This document shows, in pieces, positions 1 to 5,784 of a stretch of DNA of 25,062 bases. Origin of the DNA: a virus; the IMG/VR virus record IMGVR_UViG_3300025785_000087, positions 1 through 25,062 of that record. One strand, given 5' to 3'. The position numbers and the translations under genes were made by a program. Under the pieces are notes generated by a model. That model was given only the letters and a program-made list of their open reading frames with translations, was not told the DNA's origin and ran no database searches. Position 1 is the first letter of the stretch, and the number at the start of each line of letters is the position of its first letter.

Positions 1-260
1 ACATCAGGAATACAAGCAAAGTCACATGAAGGCACTTTTTTAAGGTTTAGCGCCCAATCATAATAAGCATCCCAATTAGTAACTGGTTTACCGCTTTTCC
101 ATGCGCTAAATGCGCCATTGTCTATAGCAAAAGATTGACATACTTCAATAGCCGTACCAATTTGGTCTGAATGGGCATAAGAAACAAATGCATGACCAGC
201 TTGCACGGCATAGTTTGCTACAGTTGCTGGTGTTATTGGCAATCCATGATAGTGAATCAT
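1..260 (-). CDS. TGT/DpdA-like phage protein, N-terminal part (cut by window edge)
   Basis: The first 86 codons are visible; the gene continues past the left edge. The start at 260 overlaps the previous stop as ATGA, which fixes it. The protein opens MIHYHGLPITP, then VSYAHSDQI, then IDNGAFSAW near residues 49-57, and CDFACIPD at the edge. I recognise this pattern from a widespread family of roughly 200-residue phage proteins. The DNGAFS motif resembles the DSGGFQ active-site motif of tRNA-guanine transglycosylases, and DpdA enzymes of that superfamily insert 7-deazaguanines into DNA. Membership of the phage family is well supported; the transglycosylase function is inference. No preQ0 synthesis genes (folE, queC, queD, queE) are in the window. 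It is the last visible gene of the operon holding the cytosine methyltransferase. Confidence 0.6.
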   Translation of the reverse strand, partial: MIHYHGLPITPATVANYAVQAGHAFVSYAHSDQIGTAIEVCQSFAIDNGAFSAWKSGKPVTNWDAYYDWALNLKKVPSCDFACIPD

Positions 261-442
261 AAAAAATGCTCTTTTTGAAAATTATTATTTTTCATATATT
301 TTCTAAATTTATAGAAAATCCCCTTTAACGCAGTTTCTACTTCTGTTTTTGACAATCCCAATTCTTTAGCAATTTCTTCAATGTTCATGTCAGTACCTTG
401 TTTTGCAAAGGTATTTTTGTTTTTACATCTTTTTCGGCTCAT
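257..442 (-). CDS. small sigma-70 region-4-like HTH protein
   Basis: A 61-residue basic protein. Residues 19-50 read like a sigma-70 region 4 or LuxR-type helix-turn-helix: EEIAKELGLSKTEVETAL followed by a basic helix. It would bind DNA and may act as a transcription regulator, but it lacks sigma regions 2 and 3 and cannot be a complete sigma factor. The ATG at 442 overlaps the upstream stop as ATGA, favouring the long start over the internal Met at residue 19. Its own stop overlaps the next start as ATGA. Stand-alone region-4-like proteins of this size are common in phages. The HTH reading is good; the target is unknown. Confidence 0.6.
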   Translation of the reverse strand: MSRKRCKNKNTFAKQGTDMNIEEIAKELGLSKTEVETALKGIFYKFRKYMKNNNFQKEHFL

Positions 443-768
443 TTTGTAAGCCTTTCAATGTTGCGGTTTGTTGCTTGTTCTGTACGCCATGCTTCAAATC
501 TCATTTTAGCAGCTTCTAATTGCCATTTAAGCGCTTCCGTTTGTTCTGTTGCTGCGCCAATAGCTTTGCATAAATCTTGGTAGTCTTGCGAGCGATAAGC
601 CTCTCGTTCTTGAGCGCCCAGACTTTGTTCGTCTGTTTGCGCCATTTTAATCGCTTTAAGACTACTTTTAAAAGTTTCAAGCTCTGCCAACTCGCCCTTT
701 GCTTTTGCATATTTAGGCGCTGTTTTGAAGATGAAGTCAATTGCATCATTTGGGTCATATTCTTTCAT
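439..768 (-). CDS. conserved phage helical protein, function unknown
   Basis: A 109-residue, charged, largely helical protein with likely coiled-coil stretches at residues 18-45 and 70-100. It ends in a motif familiar from many phages, KMRFEAWRTEQATNR, with GAQEREAYRSQDY near the middle. Proteins of this type usually sit close to replication or recombination genes, but I know of no assigned activity. The 5' end overlaps the methyltransferase 3' end by 14 nt and the 3' end overlaps the next start as ATGA, so it belongs to the same polycistronic message. Confidence 0.6.
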   Translation of the reverse strand: MKEYDPNDAIDFIFKTAPKYAKAKGELAELETFKSSLKAIKMAQTDEQSLGAQEREAYRSQDYQDLCKAIGAATEQTEALKWQLEAAKMRFEAWRTEQATNRNIERLTK

Positions 769-1777
769 AATTGTTTATCCTTTCCCCTATCCAACGCATT
801 ACTGGCACAGCCATAGAATTTCCTAATGCTCGGTATCTATTTCCATCTGGACAATTTTCTTTTATGTTGGTGTAATCATCTGGAAAACCTTGCAATCTTT
901 CGCATTCAATTGGTGTCAGCCTACGAACCGCCATATTGTTATAACAACCAGACCTTTGACTAGTAGTTAAAGTATTAGATTGTTCATTTAAAAAATTCAT
1001 TTCAGCAGGTCTAGCATTTGTGTTAAATCCGTAAGAAACTGCAAATGTTTGAGTATGGTGACTTTGAACGGATGGCTGCGTTTTTTGCAATGTTGTTGCT
1101 ACATTAGTTGGTGTTGCATTAAATGTACCGTCTGCTCTACTGTAGTCGTTTGAAGTTGTTTGGAGACAGTTAGCAACGCTTGGTATAAAGTTTCCGGCAA
1201 TTTCTTGTTTCTCTTTGCGGCTCTGTTTAATATCCCCTTGCAAGCTTTCGGACTCAAATAATATTTTTGCGGCAGATTCCCAGTTTCCAAGACATCCGAC
1301 AACAAACACTCTTCTGCGTCTTTGGGCGACTCCGAAGTTTTGAGCATCAAGCACCCTGTAGGCCCACCCATAGCCGAGTTCGCCCAACGCCCCAAGGAAG
1401 GCCCCAAAATCCCTTCCGTTGCCACTACTGAGGACACCTGGCACATTTTCCCATATGCACCATTTGGGTCTAAATTTATCAAGAATTCCAACATAGGTAA
1501 GAGCAAGGTTACCTCTTGGGTCGTCAAGTCCTTTGCGTAAGCCTGCAACGCTAAATGATTGGCAGGGAGTTCCCCCGACCAAAAGTCCAACTGAGTCATT
1601 AATATTCCATTCTTTATATTTAGTCATATCACCAAAATTGGTGACTTGTGAATAGTGATGTGCAAGCACTTGGCTAGGAAATTTCTCAATTTCACTAAAA
1701 CCTACAGGCTTCCAACCCATGTGATGCCACGCAACGGTGGCAGCTTCAATACCAGAACAAACGCTTAAATAATTCAT
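755..1777 (-). CDS. DNA (cytosine-5-)-methyltransferase
   Basis: This enzyme transfers a methyl group from S-adenosylmethionine to C5 of cytosine in DNA. With the start at 1777 it has 340 residues and the standard C5 motif order: motif I SVCSGIEAATVAWHHMGW (5-22), motif IV GGTPCQSFSVAG with nucleophile Cys72, motif VI WENVPG (Glu110), motif VIII QRRRRVFVVG (152-161), then a target-recognition region of about 110 residues, and motifs IX/X LTPIECERLQGFP and GNSMAVPVMRWIG. The start at 1777 is chosen over an upstream in-frame ATG at 1825 because it forms an ATGA overlap with the stop of the 49-aa gene and motif I begins immediately. No restriction endonuclease lies nearby, so it looks like an orphan phage methylase protecting phage DNA. 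The recognition sequence cannot be read from the protein. Confidence 0.93.
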   Translation of the reverse strand: MNYLSVCSGIEAATVAWHHMGWKPVGFSEIEKFPSQVLAHHYSQVTNFGDMTKYKEWNINDSVGLLVGGTPCQSFSVAGLRKGLDDPRGNLALTYVGILDKFRPKWCIWENVPGVLSSGNGRDFGAFLGALGELGYGWAYRVLDAQNFGVAQRRRRVFVVGCLGNWESAAKILFESESLQGDIKQSRKEKQEIAGNFIPSVANCLQTTSNDYSRADGTFNATPTNVATTLQKTQPSVQSHHTQTFAVSYGFNTNARPAEMNFLNEQSNTLTTSQRSGCYNNMAVRRLTPIECERLQGFPDDYTNIKENCPDGNRYRALGNSMAVPVMRWIGERINNYERI

Positions 1778-1923
1778 TTGAGGTTCATCCATAGACCAAC
1801 TTGGGCGGCAGCGTAACCAATCCAAATTAATGCGTTACTGTTTGAACCTTTAAAGTATTGAGCCAATCCTACGACTAAATACCCAAGCCCTGTTGCTGCG
1901 ACAATGTATTTTTCAATATCCAT
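1774..1923 (-). CDS. 49-aa two-segment membrane protein
   Basis: Read directly: starts MDIEKYIVAATGLGYLVVG and ends AAAQVGLWMNLK. Two hydrophobic stretches (about residues 7-22 and 31-45) flank a short polar loop FKGSNSN, suggesting a two-pass inner-membrane hairpin. Support comes from a purine-rich GGGGAG/AAAGG stretch upstream of ATG 1923, and from its TGA overlapping the methyltransferase ATG as ATGA, which implies translational coupling. It overlaps the 3' end of the upstream gene by 49 nt in another frame. No function is recognised; holin-like or superinfection-exclusion roles are possible but unsupported. Confidence 0.6.
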   Translation of the reverse strand: MDIEKYIVAATGLGYLVVGLAQYFKGSNSNALIWIGYAAAQVGLWMNLK

Positions 1924-2093
1924 TGACCTTTTTCTCCCCTGTTTCCTAATTCATATTGCGTATAAAAATCACGCAGTAATTGTTCGTCTAAACTATGTTT
2001 GCTCAAGTATTGCCTAAACTTTTGCAAACCCCATTCTTTGCGCCATTTGCACAACTGCCTTACAGCACACTCATGCCGAGCTTGTTCATACAT
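1875..2093 (-). CDS. conserved phage protein, unknown function
   Basis: A 72-residue basic, helical protein with the pattern RHECAVRQLCKWRKEWG near the N-terminus and LGNRGEKGQWIL near the C-terminus. Short phage proteins with a cysteine-containing helix and an RG.WGQW-like end are often found next to replication genes; no biochemical role is known to me. The start lies inside the 3' end of the replication-like gene (34-nt overlap). It could bind nucleic acid given its charge, but this is inference. Confidence 0.5.
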   Translation of the reverse strand: MYEQARHECAVRQLCKWRKEWGLQKFRQYLSKHSLDEQLLRDFYTQYELGNRGEKGQWILKNTLSQQQGLGI

Positions 2094-2431
2094 TTTCGTT
2101 TAAGTGTTTCGTAAGAGTCATAACCAGTACCTAATACTCCTAATTCCCTAGCTTTTAATTCAATACCTTCGTTAGAAAACATCCACCGTTTGTCAATCTT
2201 TTCTTTCTTGGGTTCAATAACAATTTCATCTTCGTAGCGTTCACCGTTTAGCCATGAGCTTGCATGGGGTATGAATTCTAGCTCAGTTTGTTTTGCTTTC
2301 CAGTATTGACAATGTGTGTGAATAGCTTTTGCAACCATAAGTTGTTGCTCTGCTGATAATTTGCTCCAGGCTTTTCTTGCAGCTGCTTTAGCAATTTTTC
2401 GTGGATATAAAGACCAGAATTCATCAAACAT
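2060..2431 (-). CDS. phage replication-protein C-terminal-like domain (helicase-loader type)
   Basis: A 123-residue protein with two hallmark motifs of phage replication proteins: FDEFWSLYPRK at residues 2-12, with a following AARKAWSKL helix, and PHASSWLNGERYEDE at about 55-69. In most phages this module is the C-terminal part of a larger DNA-binding replication initiator or helicase loader with an N-terminal winged helix; here it stands alone, so a partner DNA-binding protein may be encoded elsewhere. The start at 2431 overlaps the stop of the upstream 39-aa gene. The domain assignment is fairly sure; the helicase-loading role is inferred from the family. Confidence 0.65.
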   Translation of the reverse strand: MFDEFWSLYPRKIAKAAARKAWSKLSAEQQLMVAKAIHTHCQYWKAKQTELEFIPHASSWLNGERYEDEIVIEPKKEKIDKRWMFSNEGIELKARELGVLGTGYDSYETLKRKCMNKLGMSVL

Positions 2432-2543
2432 TCCTATGATACCTGTCGTGTGGGTTGTTAATCATACTTTTAAGAAGGTCATCAACGGTACTAAACCATT
2501 GAATGACTTTCAAGCCATCATGCGTATAAATGGTAAAACTCAT
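2424..2543 (-). CDS. 39-aa small phage protein
   Basis: Read directly: starts MSFTIYTHDGLKVIQWFST and ends NNPHDRYHRNV. The ATG at 2543 overlaps the stop of the secreted-protein gene as ATGA, and its TGA at 2424-2426 overlaps the next ATG region. This tight coupling is the main evidence for expression. The N-terminus looks like a short beta hairpin followed by a helix. No function is recognised. Confidence 0.5.
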   Translation of the reverse strand: MSFTIYTHDGLKVIQWFSTVDDLLKSMINNPHDRYHRNV

Positions 2544-2854
2544 TGTAAAACACGATGGCTGGCTAGTGTCGTTGGGCTAGGCGGTACAAAGTAGCTTGGC
2601 TGACCAATAGTAATGGATTGATTAGAAATACTAGGGTTTGTAATAACAACCTGGTTAGGGTATAGAGTAGCGGTCTGTGTTGTATATCCCATTGGGTTTA
2701 CAAATTGTGCGGTGTTGCCGTTAATTTGCACAGTACCCATGCTGTAACCACGACTATCGGTTAATTGAACCGTTTGTGCTTTTGCAGGTACGCTATAGCC
2801 AAACATACAACCTAAAAATGCACCTAACAAACAAGCGCCTAAAAAATCTTTCAT
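2540..2854 (-). CDS. secreted/periplasmic protein with signal peptide
   Basis: A 104-residue protein with a clear Sec signal: a short charged start (MKD), a hydrophobic core (FLGACLLGAFLGCMFG), and a probable signal peptidase I site after VPAKA (residue 26). The mature part has two related halves, QLTDSRGYSMGTVQINGN and QFVNPMGYTTQTATLYPN, each an x-(S/P)-x-G-Y-x-x-x-T strand pattern, followed by a Ser/Pro-rich tail. It is unlikely to be a lipoprotein because no lipobox precedes the cleavage site. A phage early-region exported protein could act in the periplasm, for example in superinfection exclusion, but nothing in the sequence proves this. Confidence 0.65.
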   Translation of the reverse strand: MKDFLGACLLGAFLGCMFGYSVPAKAQTVQLTDSRGYSMGTVQINGNTAQFVNPMGYTTQTATLYPNQVVITNPSISNQSITIGQPSYFVPPSPTTLASHRVLQ

Positions 2855-2856
2855 TT

Positions 2857-3048
2857 TTAAACCCTTTCAATCCAAACAGAAGAAAAACCATAAACAATTT
2901 TGTAGTTTTTGCAGCCAGTTTCAAAATCAAACTTAGCTTTTTTAATATCTTTTTCATCTACATAAATATGTTCATTAGCCAATTTAAATGCTTCTTCTAA
3001 AGAAAGTGGCTTTTTATTTATTACATGATTTGTTATTACATTAAACAT
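2857..3048 (-). CDS. small hypothetical protein
   Basis: A 63-residue, Lys-rich soluble protein beginning MFNVITNHVINKKPLSLEEA and ending KNYKIVYGFSSVWIERV. A strong Shine-Dalgarno stretch AAGGGGAAA (3053-3061) sits five bases upstream of ATG 3048, matching leaders of the plus-strand operon. It is the first gene of a run of coupled genes leading to the methyltransferase. The middle is helical (LEEAFKLANEHI). Function unknown. Confidence 0.6.
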   Translation of the reverse strand: MFNVITNHVINKKPLSLEEAFKLANEHIYVDEKDIKKAKFDFETGCKNYKIVYGFSSVWIERV

Positions 3049-3357
3049 TTAATTTCCCCTTAAATGGTTACTCGTTATTGAGTAAATGTAGTTTGCCCAT
3101 TAGTCTTTAATAAGTCTACTAATATCTTAAATTATGTTGTTTTTATGCCAATCCCAAGAGGCTTAAGCACACCTAGCCTACCTAAGTGTGCCTTCAGGAC
3201 ATCCCATTGAGGAATCGCCCACCCAACAGTCTTGCGAGGCACAGGCACTATCTTCGCCACCTGTATTGCGCTGTTTCAGCCTCTTACCCTTCTAGTAACG
3301 CTATAACCTTATGACGCTACGATGTCGTTAGAGCCGCCATCATAAGGGGTATTGAGT
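3049..3357. other. 309-nt intergenic region with inverted repeats
   Basis: It lies between the Cro-like gene and the downstream minus operon and looks richer in G+C than its neighbours. Inverted repeats visible: GCACAC/GTGTGC around a 13-nt loop near 3166-3190, and CCTTATGA (3307-3314) with TCATAAGG (3340-3347) enclosing a smaller CTACGA/TCGTTAG hairpin. The latter lies just after the Cro-like stop codon on the minus strand and may stabilise or terminate that transcript, though no U-tract follows. A minus-strand open frame of 42 codons starting GTG (3132-3260) has no good ribosome site, so I do not call it a gene. Confidence 0.45.
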
Positions 3358-3639
3358 TTACTCCTCGTCTAAGTCCTTTTGCAAGCCAAAACTGTTGGGT
3401 TTTTCCAACATTTCAGGCCATATAAGCCAAAAGTTGTTTGGAAACAAATCTTTACGAGTTACAAGCCCATGACTTTCTTTTTCAATTCTGGCGGCTAAAA
3501 ACAATAAATGTTGCCTAGGTATGCCTTCTTTGCGCCAAAGCGAAACATTTGATGACGCAACTTTGCACATTTTGGCGACTTTGTTAGTGCCTCCCATAAG
3601 GTCAATAATTGCCGACTCAGTTATTTTTAACTTTTCCAT
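3358..3639 (-). CDS. Cro/YdaS-like transcriptional regulator
   Basis: A 93-residue protein from ATG 3639. Residues 6-45 form a helix-turn-helix of the Cro/YdaS type (AIIDLMGGTNKVAKMCKV, then NVSLWRKEGIPRQHLLFL), and the C-terminal FPNNFWLIWPEM is typical of phage Cro-like proteins. An upstream in-frame ATG at 3708 would add a hydrophobic Cys-rich stretch overlapping the divergent promoter, so I prefer 3639. It is transcribed away from the plus operon, and the shared control region carries repeated GCTAT half-sites that could be its operators. No CI repressor or integrase is visible, so a lysis-lysogeny role cannot be claimed. Confidence 0.72.
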   Translation of the reverse strand: MEKLKITESAIIDLMGGTNKVAKMCKVASSNVSLWRKEGIPRQHLLFLAARIEKESHGLVTRKDLFPNNFWLIWPEMLEKPNSFGLQKDLDEE

Positions 3640-3647
3640 TTCTAAAA

Positions 3648-3731
3648 TAATAGCACAAAAACAACACAAGTAAAATACTTTGACAAATATGCTATTTTTA
3701 TGTAACATGACTATATAGCAACTTCGCTATA
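3648..3731. promoter_or_regulatory. candidate operator half-sites for the Cro-like regulator
   Basis: Four copies of the pentamer GCTAT or its complement occur between the divergent genes: AATAGCA at 3648-3654, TGCTATT at 3690-3696, and a perfect inverted repeat TATAGC-N6-GCTATA at 3714-3731. One copy lies within the promoter spacer and the palindrome lies just downstream of the -10, suitable positions for repression by the adjacent HTH protein. Binding is inferred. Confidence 0.5.
3680..3708 (+). promoter_or_regulatory. sigma70-type promoter for the plus-strand operon
   Basis: A perfect -35 hexamer TTGACA (3680-3685), a 17-nt spacer, and TAACAT (3703-3708), which matches TATAAT at four of six positions. 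It would start transcription at about 3715, near the TATAGC/GCTATA palindrome and upstream of the AAGGGGAAA ribosome site at 3738. It is well placed to drive the recombination operon using host RNA polymerase. Confidence 0.65.
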
Positions 3732-3751
3732 ACTTTTAAGGGGAAACTTAA

Positions 3752-3961
3752 ATGGATGAAATGTACCAAGTAATGACTGAAATGGAGCAACGCCTTGAAT
3801 TGGCATTGTCAGACATGGAAAACGGTATTGACTTAACACAAGACGACATTGATGTAATTCGTGCAGCTTGTGGCAAACCAAGCAATAAACGCAACCAACT
3901 ATTGCAAACCGTATTTAACGATTTTGGCAAAGTATTTGGAGGTAACCATGCAACAGTCTGA
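3752..3961 (+). CDS. small acidic leader-operon protein
   Basis: First gene of the plus operon, 69 residues, acidic and Met/Glu-rich at the N-terminus (MDEMYQVMTEMEQRLELALS) with a helix DDIDVIRAAC in the middle. Ribosome site AAGGGGAAA lies five bases before the ATG. The 3' end overlaps the ERF gene start by 14 nt. Position immediately before the ERF gene suggests an early regulatory or recombination accessory protein, but no family is recognised. Confidence 0.6.
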   Translation: MDEMYQVMTEMEQRLELALSDMENGIDLTQDDIDVIRAACGKPSNKRNQLLQTVFNDFGKVFGGNHATV

Positions 3962-4385
3962 AAACATTGCAAATTTAGCCAAAGCGTTATCAACCGTACA
4001 GGGGAAACTTACCCATGCTAAAAAAGACTCTGCTAATCCTTTTTTCAAAAGTAAATATGCTGACCTTGAGTCTGTGTGGGATGCTTGCCGTCATTTGTTG
4101 GCTGACAATGGTTTGGCTGTGGCTCAATTCCCTGGGACTTATTCGGACTTAGACAAGTCTATGTCTTTAACAACCATTTTGACCCATGAGTCTGGAGAAT
4201 GGATTAGCCATGAAATGTCTGTACCTGTTACCAAAGCTGACGCACAAGGCGCTGGTTCGGCTTTGACATATATGCGTAGGTACGCATTGGCAGCAGTAGT
4301 AGGTGTAGTTCAAGCGGATGATGACGGCAATGCTGCCAGCAACCCACAATTTAAACAACCAGTAGTAAAACCAAAGGAAATCTAA
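3948..4385 (+). CDS. erf: ERF-family single-strand DNA annealing protein
   Basis: ERF proteins anneal complementary single strands during phage recombination and genome circularisation. The 145-residue product has the family landmarks: LAKALSTVQGKLTHAKKDSANP at the N-terminus (write-up abridged), FFKSKYADLESVW (32-44), and the diagnostic SALTYMRRYALAAVVGV (104-120) followed by the acidic DDDGN. The start at 3948 is preceded by GGAGG at the right distance; an upstream in-frame ATG (3861) lacks a site and would add sequence unlike the family. It is short, with little of the C-terminal tail of P22 Erf. It is coupled (TAATG) to the SSB-like gene and precedes an exonuclease, forming a recombination module. 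Confidence 0.88.
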   Translation: MQQSENIANLAKALSTVQGKLTHAKKDSANPFFKSKYADLESVWDACRHLLADNGLAVAQFPGTYSDLDKSMSLTTILTHESGEWISHEMSVPVTKADAQGAGSALTYMRRYALAAVVGVVQADDDGNAASNPQFKQPVVKPKEI

Positions 4386-4642
4386 TGGCCTATGTACCAA
4401 AAGAAGGAAGCGGTAGCCTATTTAAAAATGACCGCAAAAGCACAGAAACTCACCCAGACTATACAGGGTCAATTATGGTCAATGGGCGTGAGCATTATTT
4501 ATCTGCGTGGATTAAAGAAGGCACTAAAGGGAAGTTTTTTAGTGTATCTATTGGCAAAGAAAAGCAACCAAAGGGATTTACGGCTCGTGGCGAAGATGAA
4601 TTGCCTAAAAACACGCTAGAAGACAGCGACTTACCATTCTAG
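4385..4642 (+). CDS. SSB/DUF736-like single-strand DNA-binding candidate
   Basis: An 85-residue protein. The core, GSLFKNDRKSTETHPDYTG followed by VNGREHYLSAWIKE and KFFSVSIGKEK, matches the DUF736-like fold (a small beta barrel). The last six residues, DSDLPF, mimic the acidic tail by which bacterial SSB recruits partners (DDDIPF type). The ATG overlaps the ERF stop as TAATG. The likely role is binding ssDNA or bridging the annealing protein to host replication proteins. The barrel assignment is moderately sure; ssDNA binding is inferred from the tail and neighbours. Confidence 0.65.
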   Translation: MAYVPKEGSGSLFKNDRKSTETHPDYTGSIMVNGREHYLSAWIKEGTKGKFFSVSIGKEKQPKGFTARGEDELPKNTLEDSDLPF

Positions 4643-4651
4643 GAGATGACC

Positions 4652-4849
4652 ATGCTAAGTCATATACGAGATGTTATTGGCGACAAAGCTAAAATTTCTA
4701 CAGAACCATTTGGCGTTGATGAAGAAAGGCAATTAATAGCATTTGAGGTAAATGACTTAGCTGCAGTTATTAAAGATGTAATACAAACTTGTGCAGACTG
4801 TTGTGTAAACGCAACAGACCGCCAAGCAATTTTAGAATTACTTAACTGA
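4652..4849 (+). CDS. small acidic hypothetical protein
   Basis: A 65-residue protein from ATG 4652, which has AGGAG (4641-4645) six bases upstream; an in-frame ATG at 4646 is too close to that site. Sequence MLSHIRDVIGDKAKISTEPF, then a helix with CADCCVNA and an end QAILELLN. Three cysteines cluster in CADCC but no fourth ligand is obvious. Function unknown; its position inside the recombination operon is the only clue. Confidence 0.5.
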   Translation: MLSHIRDVIGDKAKISTEPFGVDEERQLIAFEVNDLAAVIKDVIQTCADCCVNATDRQAILELLN

Positions 4850-4859
4850 AAGGTAACAA

Positions 4860-5012
4860 ATGATTAACTTGCAATTAGATGTAGCAGAAGTAGAAGCGCT
4901 TTTAAAGCATATTGAGCAATCAGCAAAGGCTTTAATTGCTAAAGTCCATGCACAGGCAGCGCCACAAGTTGCACAACAACAAGCGCCTGTAGAAACGCCA
5001 GAAGCAGAATAA
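4860..5012 (+). CDS. 50-aa Gln/Ala-rich small phage protein
   Basis: Read directly: MINLQLDVAEVEALLKHIEQ, a helix ALIAKVHAQA, then a Gln/Pro/Glu-rich tail ending ETPEAE. Ribosome site AAGG lies eight bases before the ATG at 4860. Proteins with this helix plus QAQPQ-like tail are frequent near recombination genes of phages, with no known function. It ends 22 nt before the exonuclease gene. Confidence 0.55.
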   Translation: MINLQLDVAEVEALLKHIEQSAKALIAKVHAQAAPQVAQQQAPVETPEAE

Positions 5013-5034
5013 TGCTAATAAAAGGGGAAATGAA

Positions 5035-5784
5035 ATGTCACAACATTGGTATTGCGCCCAAACTGGGCAACCCAGATATACAACTGTCAGTAAAAAAACT
5101 GGAAAAATCCGCAATACTACACTTAGAGATGCAAAAGCTGCGCCAGGAACGCTTGTACCAAGCGTTAGCACTATTACAGGACAATTATCGAAAGATGGTT
5201 TAAACACATGGTTTCAGACTGAAGCTATTTTGGCGGCAATGGAAAACCCAAGGCCGTTAGCTGAAGATAAAAAAGACTATGTAGCCAGAATACTGGATTT
5301 GGCTAAACAAAAGTCAAGAGAAGCGCAAGACCGAGGCACTCTTATACATGACTGGATAGAAGCGTTTTACAGCCAAGAATATGTGCCAGATATGCCTAGC
5401 TATGTCCGCACCGTAGATGACGCTATAACGGCTCATTTTGGGCATCAGCTATGGATTCCAGAGCAAAGCCTAGTAAACCAAGAAGGCTATGGTGGGCGGT
5501 GCGATTTATATTGCAAAGCAAGACATGACTTTTCAGGGGTCGTAATTGACTTTAAAACCACGCAAAAAAGCCCTGGTGAATTAACACCCTATTATGAGCA
5601 TACACTACAGTTAGCAGCTTATAGGGAAGTTTTAGCCCCTACAGCACGGTGCGCCAATGTATACATTAATGGTGACACAGGGGAAGTCGCCATATACGAG
5701 CATAAAGAGCAAGACTTAAAAGACGCTTATGAAGCCTTTTTATGCCTACTCAAACTTTATAAATTAAAGAATGGGTTAAACTAA
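5035..5784 (+). CDS. PD-(D/E)XK exonuclease (RecB/Cas4-like)
   Basis: A 249-residue nuclease of the PD-(D/E)XK superfamily. Landmarks in order: GTLIH (101-105) matching the GxxxH helix, GGRCDLYC with Asp157, VIDFKTT with Asp172 and Lys174 as the metal/catalytic pair, and LQLAAYREV (191-199) matching the conserved QxxxY motif. It would resect DNA ends to give substrate for the ERF annealing protein and SSB-like protein upstream, as in other phage recombination modules. Start at 5035 follows AAGGGGAAA (5022-5030). No Fe-S cysteine set of true Cas4 is evident. Confidence in the nuclease fold is high; polarity and substrate are unknown. Confidence 0.82.
   Translation: MSQHWYCAQTGQPRYTTVSKKTGKIRNTTLRDAKAAPGTLVPSVSTITGQLSKDGLNTWFQTEAILAAMENPRPLAEDKKDYVARILDLAKQKSREAQDRGTLIHDWIEAFYSQEYVPDMPSYVRTVDDAITAHFGHQLWIPEQSLVNQEGYGGRCDLYCKARHDFSGVVIDFKTTQKSPGELTPYYEHTLQLAAYREVLAPTARCANVYINGDTGEVAIYEHKEQDLKDAYEAFLCLLKLYKLKNGLN

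Noticed and set aside
1099-1599. 166-codon minus-strand open frame inside the methyltransferase
   Set aside because: It lies wholly within the methyltransferase in another frame; the methyltransferase has every catalytic motif and this frame shows no recognisable domain or ribosome site.
3132-3260. 42-codon GTG frame in the intergenic region
   Set aside because: No ribosome site at a suitable distance, no recognised family, and it overlaps inverted repeats; kept only as a lead.
3161-3360. possible tRNA gene in the GC-richer intergenic tract
   Set aside because: No T-arm consensus, anticodon arm or CCA-compatible acceptor stem could be found on either strand.
3358-3708. temperate phage switch with CI, integrase and attachment site
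   Set aside because: Only a Cro-like gene is present; no repressor, recombinase or att-like repeat is visible, so lysogeny cannot be claimed.
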